Shown here: in pieces, positions 46,001 to 56,074 of the stretch | Layout of the letters: the number at the start of each line of letters is the position of its first letter | Numbering within the stretch: the first letter of the stretch is position 1 | Source: Owenia fusiformis | Lineage: Eukaryota; Annelida; Polychaeta; Sabellida; Oweniidae | DNA: 64,000 nucleotides | Assembly: GCA_903813345.2 (NCBI GenBank) | Contig: CAIIXF020000009.1 | Location: forward strand, 5,638,030-5,702,029 | Direction of reading: 5' to 3' | The notes under the pieces: model-generated | What the model saw: the letters and a program-made list of their open reading frames with translations, nothing else | The model's database searches: none | What the model was told of the DNA's origin: nothing | Position numbers and translations under genes: made by a program

Positions 46001-48361
46001 TTTAAAAACATCTCAAATAACATATTAACTATTAAAGATTACTATTGTGCCATATAACACATCTATATTGCTAGAAGATTCATAATTGACATTGAAATTC
46101 AGATTTGACTTTCAGGGACCTTCAAAAGGTCAAAAAAGGTCAAAAAGGAGTTTTTACAAATCATTTATTTGGAGTCATATTGATCTTTTGAGACATTAAA
46201 AGATCCAAAGATCAGCCATCAAATGGTCGATCTCATATATGGTTTGTGTCTCTGATTTAAAACAAATTTAATGTCTAAGTCTTTAAAGGCCCCATATAAA
46301 GTTTAAACCACTTTGGCTTATATTGTAGTCTTCCCCAATGTTATCAAAGTGTGATATGTGAAACTTTTTTTTTTAATTTCAAAAATTGGTTTTTGATAGA
46401 GTTTTTGTTCCAAAATTTGTGAATTTATTTAGAACCAACTTTTAGAGGTCACTCATATCTTCTAATTAGCCACAATTCATACCAATGTATAGCATTCATC
46501 CTCCCATGTTTTTTGCCGAAAAAATTAAGAAAATCGGTTCATAAATAAGCGAGAAATGAACTTATCAGTGCATGAAAATGGTTCTGAGAAAAATACATTT
46601 CAAAATTTTAGTTCTCATAGAAACCAATGGTACAATGATATCTAAAACATAATTTATTCTTCCTTTTGACCTGGTCAGACAATCAACATTGGTTTTTTAT
46701 GAAAGTCTAACATATTTAGAAAAGATTGACATCGAAAAAAAAATTTCAATTTTTTTCAAAAAGTTTTTGGTACCTTAGTGACATCACTAATGTTTCAAAA
46801 TATTTTTGATATGCTAAAACATTGAAGTGGCCCATTAAATATGGCATTTTATTATAGAAATAGTGTGTCCTTTGTTGAATCTTTGCATTGGTGTTAAAAA
46901 GATAATCTTTTTTGAAATGTATTAAGAAATATTTGATGATTAAGAAATTTCAACTTTTTTTGAAAAATGGCGGGAAATTTGAATATTTGAGAAATGAAAT
47001 GCTCACAACTTTTTTTTCAAAATTTATTTTTTGTTCAGAAATCTCTTAAACCACTTTTTAAGTCCTGACAAAAAATAAATGAATGATAAAAAAATATTTT
47101 CAAACTTTAGACGGGGACTTTAAGATATTTACCATCCTGTTTCACTTCGGTTGTAGGTTCTGGCTTGGCTGGAGTTGTTTTGGCTGTGACTGTGCTGGCT
47201 TGGGTTGTGTTAGCCTGGGTTGTGCTGGCATGGGTTGTGCTAGCTTGAGTTGTGCTACCCTGGGTTGTGCTGGCTTGGGTTGTGCTAGCCTGGGTTGTGC
47301 TAGCTTGAGTTGTGCTAGCCTGGGTTGTGCTGGCTTGAGTTGTGCTAGCCTGGGTTGTGCTAGCTTGAGTTGTGCTAGCCTGGGTTGTGCTGGCTTGAGT
47401 TGTGCTAGGCTGGGTTGTGCTAGCTTGGGTTGTGCTCCATTTGACTGTGCTTGATTGTGTTGGTGCTGGTCGAGTGGGAGTTGTTTTAACAGTGGGAGGA
47501 TCGGTCACTTTGGGCAAGCAACATGTTCTGTAGGATGGCCAACATTTCACACGATAGTTGAGCTCAGTTGGGCAGGGATCAAAAGCTCCAGAGATACAGG
47601 TTCCTCCAATATGACAACAGTCATCTGTTGGTCTGCAGAGATCTCCACCTTCAATTAAAATGGCACCAATTTTTTGGTGTATTTAAACTGAGCTATGATT
47701 CAAGGGAGGTGGTAATTAAAAATGAATATTCACAACAACGAGAATTTATAACATAAGTATTCTGTATCTATTGGTATATGAATGTGATAGTAATGACCAA
47801 ACTAAATCACTCTACTATACCTAACACCTAGAAATGCATAAGATACTTTGTTTGTCTAATTGTATTGTTTAGTATATTTTTGAAAGTGCCTTAGTAACAT
47901 CTAACATTCAACTGATAAACCATTAATAAGGAACAGGCAAATAAAACAAATACATAATCATTACTAATAAGCCAAATGGGTTGCTCATGAACACCAAATG
48001 CAAGGTATAGTAGAGTGTAAATGGAAATCATAAATGAAACTCAACTTTTTGACTTTGAAAGTTCAAGCCATTTAAGATTCCCCTAATATACAAGTTTCAT
48101 TATTTAAGAATATGTTTACAGAATCCGCAAAAGGTACAGAAATAAAATAAATATGAAATAAGTTAGAATTGTGAAGTGGTCTCAAATGACTTCAATTAGG
48201 CCAATATCAAACTTCAAAATGTTGGAGCTGGAAATCAAGTCAGTGTCAAATTATGTGTCCATTATTAAGGTTACCTGAAACTCAGTGACTGTTATTTTAC
48301 CTGTAAAATCCCCATTGACCACATACAAGCTCAGCAACAGAACACACGTCAGGGCCCTCAT
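40092..48361 (-). CDS. secreted mosaic serine protease with two eight-cysteine modules
   Basis: Exons (minus): 48301-48361, 47133-47648, 45533-45841, 44713-44899, 42843-42939, 42229-42412, 41459-41610, 40092-40256; phases join to 556 residues. Order: signal peptide [17 protein letters not shown]; Cys module 1 (C-x5-CC-x5-C-x7-C-x9-C-x6-CC); Thr-rich linker of ASTTQ repeats; Cys module 2 with the same spacing; second Thr/Ser linker; S1 trypsin-fold domain. Triad present: [20 protein letters not shown]. The residue at chymotrypsin position 189 is Gly (GACRGDSGGP), so not trypsin-like; a chymotrypsin/elastase-like preference is inferred. The expected R/K before the new N-terminus is replaced by Tyr (LGY|IVSG). 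Thr-rich linkers are probably O-glycosylated. Role unknown; mucosal or immune secretion is plausible. Confidence 0.88.
40285..41073. mobile_element. 789-bp element with about 300-bp inverted arms
   Basis: Left CTTGTATTCGTGAATGCAAC and inverted right CTTGTATTCGCAAATGCAAC start arms of about 300 bp that pair with moderate divergence (GAGAGTCGATGACATCACTT on the right matches its inverse near 40537-40556). A central roughly 200-bp spacer has no gene. It lies in the last intron of the protease, 29 bp from its final exon. Confidence 0.8.
41640..42035. repeat. three copies of the dispersed 'GTAAAACCTG' repeat
   Basis: Three successive related segments (about 41640-41740, 41790-41890, 41940-42030) with GGATCGGCCAAAxGTGTTTGGAT and a TTCGAGGTTCC-like end; the same family as near 24250 and 55680. 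They lie in a protease intron. Confidence 0.65.
42555..42842. repeat. 43-bp tandem repeat in protease intron
   Basis: Units such as GTTAAAGGGAGTGCCATTCA with CCACAAATGATTCATCTCT repeat about six times, directly abutting the donor of the exon at 42843. Confidence 0.85.
43140..44565. repeat. about 130-bp tandem duplication interrupted by a LINE
   Basis: The block TTTTGGTAGATCCAAGGGCA ... AAACTGAAAATCTTATGTGT ... AAATAGGCCTACTAGAAAAG appears three times (about 43150-43280, 44319-44450, 44452-44565). The LINE at 43295-44318 split it. Confidence 0.8.
43295..44318 (-). mobile_element. 5'-truncated non-LTR retrotransposon with target-site duplication
   Basis: Minus-oriented LINE end. The 11-bp TTTTGGTAGAT flanks it at 43284-43294 and 44319-44329. 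The 3' end is a (TAAA)n tail read on the minus strand (about 43295-43320). The reading frame, stop at 43515, encodes the C-terminal part of a LINE polyprotein: [22 protein letters not shown], then a zinc-knuckle [16 protein letters not shown]. Its first seven codons lie in the flanking host repeat. The reverse transcriptase core is missing, so it is a dead copy. Confidence 0.85.
44568..44621 (-). repeat. partial duplicate of protease exon 4 with its donor
   Basis: Near-copy of the 3' end of the exon at 44713-44899: it encodes [15 protein letters not shown] and keeps the donor GT|GTTAGT, but has lost the six bases encoding Val-Thr before AAHC and has no acceptor. It lies about 135 bp downstream of the real exon. 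Confidence 0.75.
45842..47132. other. protease intron 2, no gene seen
   Basis: Long AT-rich stretch with many A/T homopolymers and vague tandem structure. No reading frame with splice sites or RNA gene was recognised. Confidence 0.5.
47170..47450 (-). repeat. coding minisatellite (ASTTQ repeats) in protease exon 2
   Basis: 15-bp in-frame units encoding Ala-Ser-Thr-Thr-Gln with synonymous and few non-synonymous changes, about 17 copies. Expected to vary in length between individuals. It forms the Thr-rich linker after Cys module 1. Confidence 0.9.
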
Positions 48362-49275
48362 TGTTCCCAAATTCCAAATACATGATCCACCCAGATGATA
48401 GGGTGATATTATTCTGGGTCACAGTTACATAATTATAGTGATCATGCAACATTTTAAGGGATATTCTCATGTTCTATCCATACATTAAGTGGTTTATTTT
48501 CTGAATAAATGATGTACACAAACATGGACAGTAAAACTTGTTTAATCTGAATGTCACAAAGACCAGCCAAAAGTGTTTGGAATAGCAGATATTCACATTA
48601 AAATAAATGGGAGATTATATTTTTTGTGGATTGGCCAATGTGTGAATATTTAATTACATTGCAAAAGAACTGCTTTGACCTGCCCCCTAATCAGATTAGA
48701 TATTCCACTATCTGAGAGATAACAGGATCAAAGGTCACACATCAAAATATTGTATAAGTTTTACTGATAAAATCTTGTGATATCGATAAAAAAAGATCCA
48801 TTACCTTGCATTCATTTAATTTATTCTTAAAGTAGCTTATATCAAAGCCAGATACAGTACATGTATAATGTTTTTTTGCATTCGTCCTTTTTTTGTAATG
48901 GTTTAATTCTGGTAGAAGATAGGCATGCTGTGTGCATTATGAGTTAATTAATTGTCACATGTCCATGAATATAGGCCTTGTTCTCCATTCATCATTATCT
49001 TCTTTCTAGAAAGTTCTAAAAATACAAAAATATCAAGTTAAGTTCTTTAATTGCTTTTTTCAGCAGATGATTTTCTAATAAATATGGAAGTGAAAAATAG
49101 ATTATTTATTTTTATCATAATATTTATATATAAGATTTGTGAAATAATTACAATATTTACAGCTACTTGCGAAACAGCTCTTAATCCACAGATAAGTAAT
49201 CTTAACTCCAAAATCAGAAAATTATAAATAATGGTCTAAATGCATTAAGTCTCTGGCTTGATCAACCCTCCTTCC
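48362..49275. promoter_or_regulatory. protease upstream region
   Basis: The protease starts leftward at 48361, so its promoter should lie here. No clear TATA box was located. A copy of the dispersed GTAAAACTTG / CAGCCAAAAGTGTTTGGA repeat is at about 48530-48640. Otherwise nothing was recognised. Confidence 0.35.
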
Positions 49276-49483
49276 CACTGGCAGATCCAGAAGTTAACAA
49301 GGGGGGGGGGAATTTTGAGTTTGCAAAAATGATCTATTTGAGTTGATAAAAAAGGCCTAAAAGCCCAAAAGGTCCATTTTTGAGGCTTAACAAAATCTTT
49401 AGACCCAAAAATCTTTGGGGCCCTAAACTTTTTTTCTGGGCCCACAAAAGGGGGGGGGCATGGGCCCCCTGGATCCGCCAGTG
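49276..49483. mobile_element. hAT-like MITE with CACTGGCRGATCCAG ends
   Basis: Termini CACTGGCAGATCCAG and CTGGATCCGCCAGTG are inverted repeats, with G- and C-runs inside. CTTCC occurs directly on both sides (5-bp target duplication). The ends resemble a widespread animal non-autonomous element family. Confidence 0.8.
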
Positions 49484-49599
49484 CTTCCAGTTTGCTTATC
49501 TCCTGGGATGGGATGTACTGCCCATTGGGGAGGGGGTTTACATGGACTTGATGCAAGAATTATCAACAATTACTGAAAATTCATACCTAATAGTTACTT

Positions 49600-51744
49600 C
49601 TAAAATGTTGGTTGAGGCGCTTGGCTTCCCTGGTGGCATATATGTTTTTCTGGGCACTGAGTGGGTGAGCTTGAACCTTTAGGACAGTAGTAACCTACAA
49701 TCAAAAATACAATTTATATCATTACACCATCAAAAAAAAAGTATGTGAGGCTTCAGCTGGAGAGAATATTACACTTATACATCCATGGACATAGCCAGGC
49801 CTGAGGCAGGCGAGGCAATGGCCTCACTAAAATTGTCAAAATAAGTCAAATGTAGTTATATACCTCCTTTAGTTTGAATTTGCCTCATCTATTAATTTTG
49901 CCTCAATTAGTTGAAATCCTGGCTACACCCCCGACTACTGCTTTTACAGTTTCAATGGAATAAATGTCTGGCAGTTTTATAACATCAAAATATAGCAAGC
50001 ATGACAGGTATAATATGAACATACACATGAATTGTTAGCTTATATTCTCTTTTTGATGTGCAATGAAAAGGCAATTAAAATTGTACAAACTAGAACCAGC
50101 AATATTCCTATTCAGCAAGTTTTATGTATCATAAAAGAGCAATGAAAAATACAATGTACAAACCAGCAGGGCATGCTGTAGGGGCACCACTGCCTTGGGG
50201 ACAGAACGTTCCTGTGGGACAGATGGTGTCAACTGGGTTTGGAACAGTAGAGCCTACTGGACAGTAGTAACCAGCATCACATGATCCAGTTGGGGCAGTC
50301 TGTCCCATATCTCTACAGTAGAAACCTAAAAACACATGTGTATTTATTACATTGGTATTTTAGATGTGTATTTATTACATTGGTATTTTAGATGTCACAG
50401 TATTTATTACATTGGTATTTTAGATGTGTATTTATTACATTGGTATTTTAGATGTGTATTTATTACATTGGTATTTTAGATGTGTATTTATTACATTGGT
50501 ATTTTAGATGTGTATTTATTACATTGGTATTTTAGATGTGTATTTATTACATTTGTATTTTAGATGTGTATTTATTACATTGGTATTTTAGATGTGTATT
50601 TATTACATTTGTATTTTAGATGTGTATTTATTACATTGGTATTCTAGATGTGTATTTATTACATTGGTATTTTAGATGTGTATATATTACATTGGTATTT
50701 TAGATGTGTATTTATTACATTGGTATTTTAGATGTGTATTTATTACATTGGTATTCTAGATGTGTATTTATTACATTGGTATTTTAGATGTGTATTTATT
50801 ACATTGGTATTTTAGATGTGTATTTATTACATTGGTATTTTAGATGTGTATTTATTACATTGGTATTTTAGATGTGTATTTATTACATTTGTATTTTAGA
50901 TGTGTATTTATTACATTGGTATTCTAGATGTGTATTTATTACATTTATATTTTAGATGTGTATTCATTACATTGGTATTTTAGATGTGTATTTATTACAT
51001 TGGTATTCTAGATGTGTTCATCAATAAGTGAATATGACAATTAGGCAGTTAGTATGTATAGTGGAAATGAACCATTGAACCAAACTATTTGTTGATTATG
51101 AGAATTTTACATGTTATAGAGTACACACATTATTTCTACATACCTTGTGCACACATTATGCAACTGCCAATACTATCAATATGTGTGTTGTCACTATATG
51201 TACCTATAGGGCATGGTGTGGGGGTGGTACTTCCTTGGGGGCAAAAGTAGCCTATGGGACAAGCTATGGGTGAAGCATTACCCTCCCTGGGACAATAAAA
51301 ACCTGAGGGACAACCTGTAGGAGCAGTGCTACCCTGGGGGCAATAGTGTCCTGAGGGACAGGTTATGAGGACAGTGCTACCCTCAGGGCAATAGTGACCT
51401 TGGGGACATTGCAATGGAATGAGTGAACCCGTGGGACAATAGTATCCTGCTAAACATTTTCCTGCTGAAAAAGAAACAATCAGAATTAAATTTTTAATTA
51501 ATTATTGCAAATATCTATCTTTTAAATTTTTCAACACATTTACAGTTCTGGAACGCTTTTGATAAGTGTCAAATAAAGATAGCATTCATATAATATGGAG
51601 TAAAATTTGTTACACGTGAAATAAAATACATGTAACCGCACCTGTATATTCTTCATGATCAGTCACCAGATTTTTCACTGCTTTTCCGTTTACACTTGCC
51701 AGAAGCAAAAACATTAGACACAGCATCATCCTTGGCATCATCAT
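49600..51744 (-). CDS. small secreted protein of CPxGxYCPxGS repeats
   Basis: Four exons (minus): 51642-51744, 51144-51464, 50164-50325, 49600-49694; phases join to 226 residues ending TAG. It starts with three consecutive ATGs, then a signal peptide (MMLCLMFLLLASVNG). The mature part is eight to ten Cys-rich units of the type CPxGxYCPxGSxxPxxC, with one degenerate unit (CHQGSQAPQPTF) at the end. Such units resemble the GCC2/GCC3 (ephrin-receptor-like) Cys repeats of large extracellular proteins, but here they stand alone without EGF, kinase or membrane parts. Function unknown; an extracellular-matrix or secreted-coat role is a guess. The 28-bp minisatellite fills intron 2. Confidence 0.82.
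50343..51017. repeat. 28-bp minisatellite, about 24 copies
   Basis: Units TGTGTATTTATTACATTGGT plus ATTTTAGA, with a single-base variant (TTGGT/TTTGT, TTTTAGA/TTCTAGA) distributed among copies. It lies in intron 2 of the CPxG-repeat gene and starts 17 bp upstream of exon 3 (minus-strand sense), so it may overlap the branch-point region. Confidence 0.95.
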
Positions 51745-52740
51745 GTTTCAAGTTTAGGATTGAGATGAGACAATTTACAAGTGAATATAGACACTGTACA
51801 TGTACATATATACCGTATATATGCATAAGTCGTGAGTTGATAATGATAAGGACTATCATTCTTAGGACTACCATTCCCAATCTTAATTGTGATAAGACTG
51901 ATATAGACTGGTATTCCTGGTAGAGGCATCACTGTCGTCCTGTTCTTCTTGGAAACATACAGGGGAGAGTCATTCAAGATAAGGCCTTAACCTCTTGACT
52001 ACCCAGAATGACGAGATTTCTCGTCACCTCAGAAATGACCTTGAAACCCAGAGGGACGAGAAAATCTGTCACAAAATTGTTCACAAAAATTACTCTTATT
52101 TGAACAATTTTCATCCAATTTACACAAAAATTGTTTTAAAATGTGTAGAAATGATCTCTGCCATCTAACTTTACTAAGTTGAGCATCTAAAGTTGTAAAG
52201 GTATGTAGTAAAATGTCAAAAGGTGGCAAAAAATGAAAAATTCTCTGGTTTCAACCAATTTTAGAGCCTGGGATTCAAGAGGTTAAACAGCCTTATAAAG
52301 CATAATGAAGACAAGGTATTAATGACAGAATGTAACCACCATGTAAGTTATTATAAAAAAAATGGAAAGTTACAGACACCGAATGCTGAACACCATTCAC
52401 AAAAAGTAGGACTATAACAATGTGTCACTTCTAGTGGTGACACTGCCACTCATTTGTTTCCCCTTGTCAAGTAATGAATTTAGCCTTTAATGGGGGAGGG
52501 GGTGTCTTTCAAGGTAGAACAGGTCTAAAAGGAAAATAACCCCTCTATAAAAACTTGTTTTTATCCTACTTGTGAAAAGGAGCACCTCAAGACTAATGTT
52601 GTATTTGTTTGTCTATTTAGGTATGTGCATTCCGGTAAATTTATTTGTCAACATTGTCTTTATTTGATTTGGCCATCAAACACCAACCACCAAATGCCAA
52701 ACACCCTCCACAAAAATTGGAGATTATAACAACATGTGGA
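51745..52740. promoter_or_regulatory. upstream region of the CPxG-repeat gene
   Basis: Promoter of the minus-strand gene starting at 51744 is expected here. No TATA box was assigned. No coding segment was recognised. Confidence 0.3.
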
Positions 52741-52744
52741 GGCG

Positions 52745-52952
52745 ACACAACAAGTACTCAACATTGCTGAAAGTACTCAACATGGCTGAAAGTACTCAAC
52801 TTGGCTAAAAGTACTCAACATGGCTAAAAGTACTCAACATGGCTAAAAGTACTCAACATGGCTAAAAGTACTCAACATGGCTAAAAGTACTCAACATGGC
52901 TAAAAGTAGGCTAAAAGTACTCAACATGGCTAAAAGTACTCAACATGGCTCT
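52745..52952. repeat. 19-bp tandem repeat
   Basis: Copies of GGCTAAAAGTACTCAACAT, about eleven units, first two degenerate. Confidence 0.92.
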
Positions 52953-52959
52953 TCTAAAA

Positions 52960-55900
52960 TTGAAGAATAGAATTATGAATTAAATTGACGCACTACTTTG
53001 ATTATTGTCTTTCAAGTTAACAAGAGTAACATTTAACCACAATTCTAACATGATATGTGATGTCACAATGACAAGAACAATTGATTTATTGGTCTATATT
53101 GGGGTATGTATGACCTGTAAATTTCAATATAGACTAAAAAATGTAATGACTATTACAATTGCATACTGACATCCCCTCTGAACCAATTTAGTCACAATAT
53201 AGACATGACACATGTCAATATGTGACGTCAGTTTCATTATTGATATTTTTGCAAACTATTTAGCTTGGAGGAAATCCGGTAAATAGAATGTCCAAAACAT
53301 TAGAAATTTTCAGATTGAAAATAATCAAATCGGAAGAAACGTAGGTTTTATCATGTTAGAATATAAAAAAGACCTCGATTCTATGATTTATGGCAAATAT
53401 ATGACCTTAAATTTTATTCTGCCCATTGCCAAAGACCTCAAAGTAAGTTGAATCTTGACTTAAAGGACAACTGAAATAGCTTTTCTCAACTTGCAGCTAC
53501 AAAAATGCGGTTTTCTCCATTGTAAGCCCAACGTAGAGTTCTTGCGATAGCCATTATAAAATAAATGTTAGATAACTGCTAACGGTCATAAATAACGAAA
53601 CAAAACTAACTGATCAATCAAATTGGCCCCCACGTGATAAGTAACGTCATATACAAAATATAGCTTTGGTTTGTTGGTTCCTTAGTAATCACAACGTCAC
53701 GGCAACCATAGGATTGTAGTGTAAACCAAAACAAAACATTTAGGAATTATGACGTTATGGGCCACGTGGGGACCAGTGAGAGATCACGTGGGGGCCAATA
53801 ACGTCACAACCAATTCGAATATTGCTTATTAAGCAGCTATAACGATCGTTAGAGTGAAATAGTTTTCGCACTACTGATGAGAAAACATGTCCAAATACAT
53901 TTATCAAAAAATTATATTGATTCCTGTAGGTTAAAAATACCATTTCATATCTGCTTTAATTGACAGTCCTAGAAAATAAAAAATAGAGAAAGCTTTTTGA
54001 TGAATCAAATGAAAGAATTTATTGCTTCAGTACTGAAAACAAATAAAATATTAGACCAACTACATCATACATACATAAAATATAACATAAATAACATAAA
54101 GTAAAGCATTTACTCTTAAGGTATCGCAAAAATCATTCAATTGGCCTTGTAGATTCATGTGACAGGCTGATGAGATAACTCATGTTTGTTTTTTTCATGT
54201 AACTCTTTCTCTTGTTTATGAAGTGCTTTTGTGAAATGTGGTGAAACATGAGCCACAATGTGCAGTGATCTCCCCAGGATTTTTTCTCAATAAGTGCAAA
54301 GTTCACATTTTCACAATTCACGCTGAAATTGGTCAATGCCCATTTTTCATGATTTTTCTCATTTTCAAGTGGGTGCAAATGAATTTTCAGACGAGTGCAA
54401 GCCTGTTTTTAAAATCTCAGATGGGTGCTGCGCCCACTTGCTTTAATGCTAGGGAGATCACTGGATGTTATTATATAGTCCAATAATAGCACAAAGCGTT
54501 AATAAAATAGCATGCAAAAAATTAAATCAAAGTAGTGTTAAAGAGATGAAAATCAATCTAATTATAGAATGTCCGTTCTAGTTTTTGATTCGCAATTTTT
54601 TACATGAATATAACAGTAATTACTATGTGAGTAAATATACATTCTAATATATATATTTTTTATTTTTCAACATCAGTAAACACTACCGTCAAAATTGTTA
54701 ACCCTTGGAGTATCACAGTATAAAATCTAATATCATCGTGGTAATCAAAGGGTCAATGGCACATTTTTGCAGAATTAAATTCTGACTTCACTTATAGGAG
54801 GAAATAACCCAGAATTCAGAAATATAGCCACCTAAAACTTTACATGTGAATTAGATAGGTTCACCATTGAATTATGGGTTATTTCATCCTCTGGACTTCA
54901 CTGGATGTTGCACTGCGTTTATATTGATATGCCATCTATGACATCTTTCAGTTTGATATAAATCAACAATTATACAAGGGCCAATCCATATATCCCAAAA
55001 ATATTCTAATTTCTTAAAACGACACCTTTAATGTCATATTGTACAAAACTTTGCGGTATGTGAATATTTGTTTCTAATGTCAGTTAAAAAATGTTCATCA
55101 TACACCAAATATTTGCCAACACAAAATCCTTGTACAAATATCAAAAGTTCAAAAGGAACTCATGTGTCCTTATTTAAATAATACAAAGGATAGTTTTTGC
55201 ACAAAATGAGAGCATTTTTGTAACATATATTGTAATTTAGACCACCCTTGATGTTAACATAAGCATTTAAGCACAAACAACCTCAAATAATGAGTTGATG
55301 CTTGCGTTCATTTATAGTCATACATCAAGTCTCTAGCCCCCCCCCCCCTCTTGTCCACTTCACTTCTTTTAAAGATGAGGGGTTAAGGTTAGGGGCTTGA
55401 CACATGACTTCATGATTGTGTACAATAATTTAACTACCTTATTTTACTCATTAATGTATGTGTTCTAGGAGACCTGTGAACGATATCGTTTTCAAATTCT
55501 CATGAATGAGCAATTTTATTAAATACCCGTAAACCATCTTGGACTTGACAGTAGTAGAAAATAGTTCATCATGAGAAGATTAAACAGTTTTAAGTGACAC
55601 TTACATAAAATAAAATACTGATATTACCAACAAAACAGAAATCCCTATTTGTGTGACCTTAAGTCCAGTAGAAAATCGCACTGCAGTAAAACCTGTATAT
55701 TCGAACACATCTCTAATCAGAACACCTCTCTAATCAGAACACCTTTCAATATGAACACTTTTTCTTGATTCATACTTTTCATACTCTCACATATTAAGAA
55801 ATCTTCAAATGTGAACACCTGCTAATCTGATCATTTTGACCAGTCCAAGTGGTGTATAGACAAATAAACAGTTTTACTGTACGTGTATTTTCATTCACCG

Positions 55901-56074
55901 AACTATAACTTTAATTGAGTGTCAAGAAATGATAGCTTCATAATTATATACTCATGTGCTAAATGCAATACTGTTATAATACTAACATAATTCCAAGTCA
56001 GAAATTTCTGTTTAACTGCACAAATGATGGATAAGTTACCCCTCGCCTAAATATATAAAGGTCCTAGATATTCA
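52960..56074. other. intergenic stretch between CPxG-repeat gene and NCOA4
   Basis: No gene recognised. Around 53630-53830 several CACGTG E-boxes and TAACGTCA/TGACGTTA motifs face each other in partly inverted order, perhaps a decayed inverted repeat. A poly-C tract is at 55338-55348 and a dispersed GTAAAACCTG repeat at about 55684-55880. NCOA4 3' UTR probably occupies the right part. Confidence 0.45.

Noticed and set aside
47083-47454. Plus-strand Cys/Gly-rich frame (repeated SCASLGCA-like)
   Set aside because: It is the antisense shadow of the ASTTQ coding repeat in the protease exon on the minus strand, which joins in phase with neighbouring exons.
53630-53830. CACGTG / TGACGT cluster as a regulatory island
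   Set aside because: The motifs fall in loosely inverted order and look like remains of an inverted-repeat element. No gene start is near; the closest, at 51744, points away.
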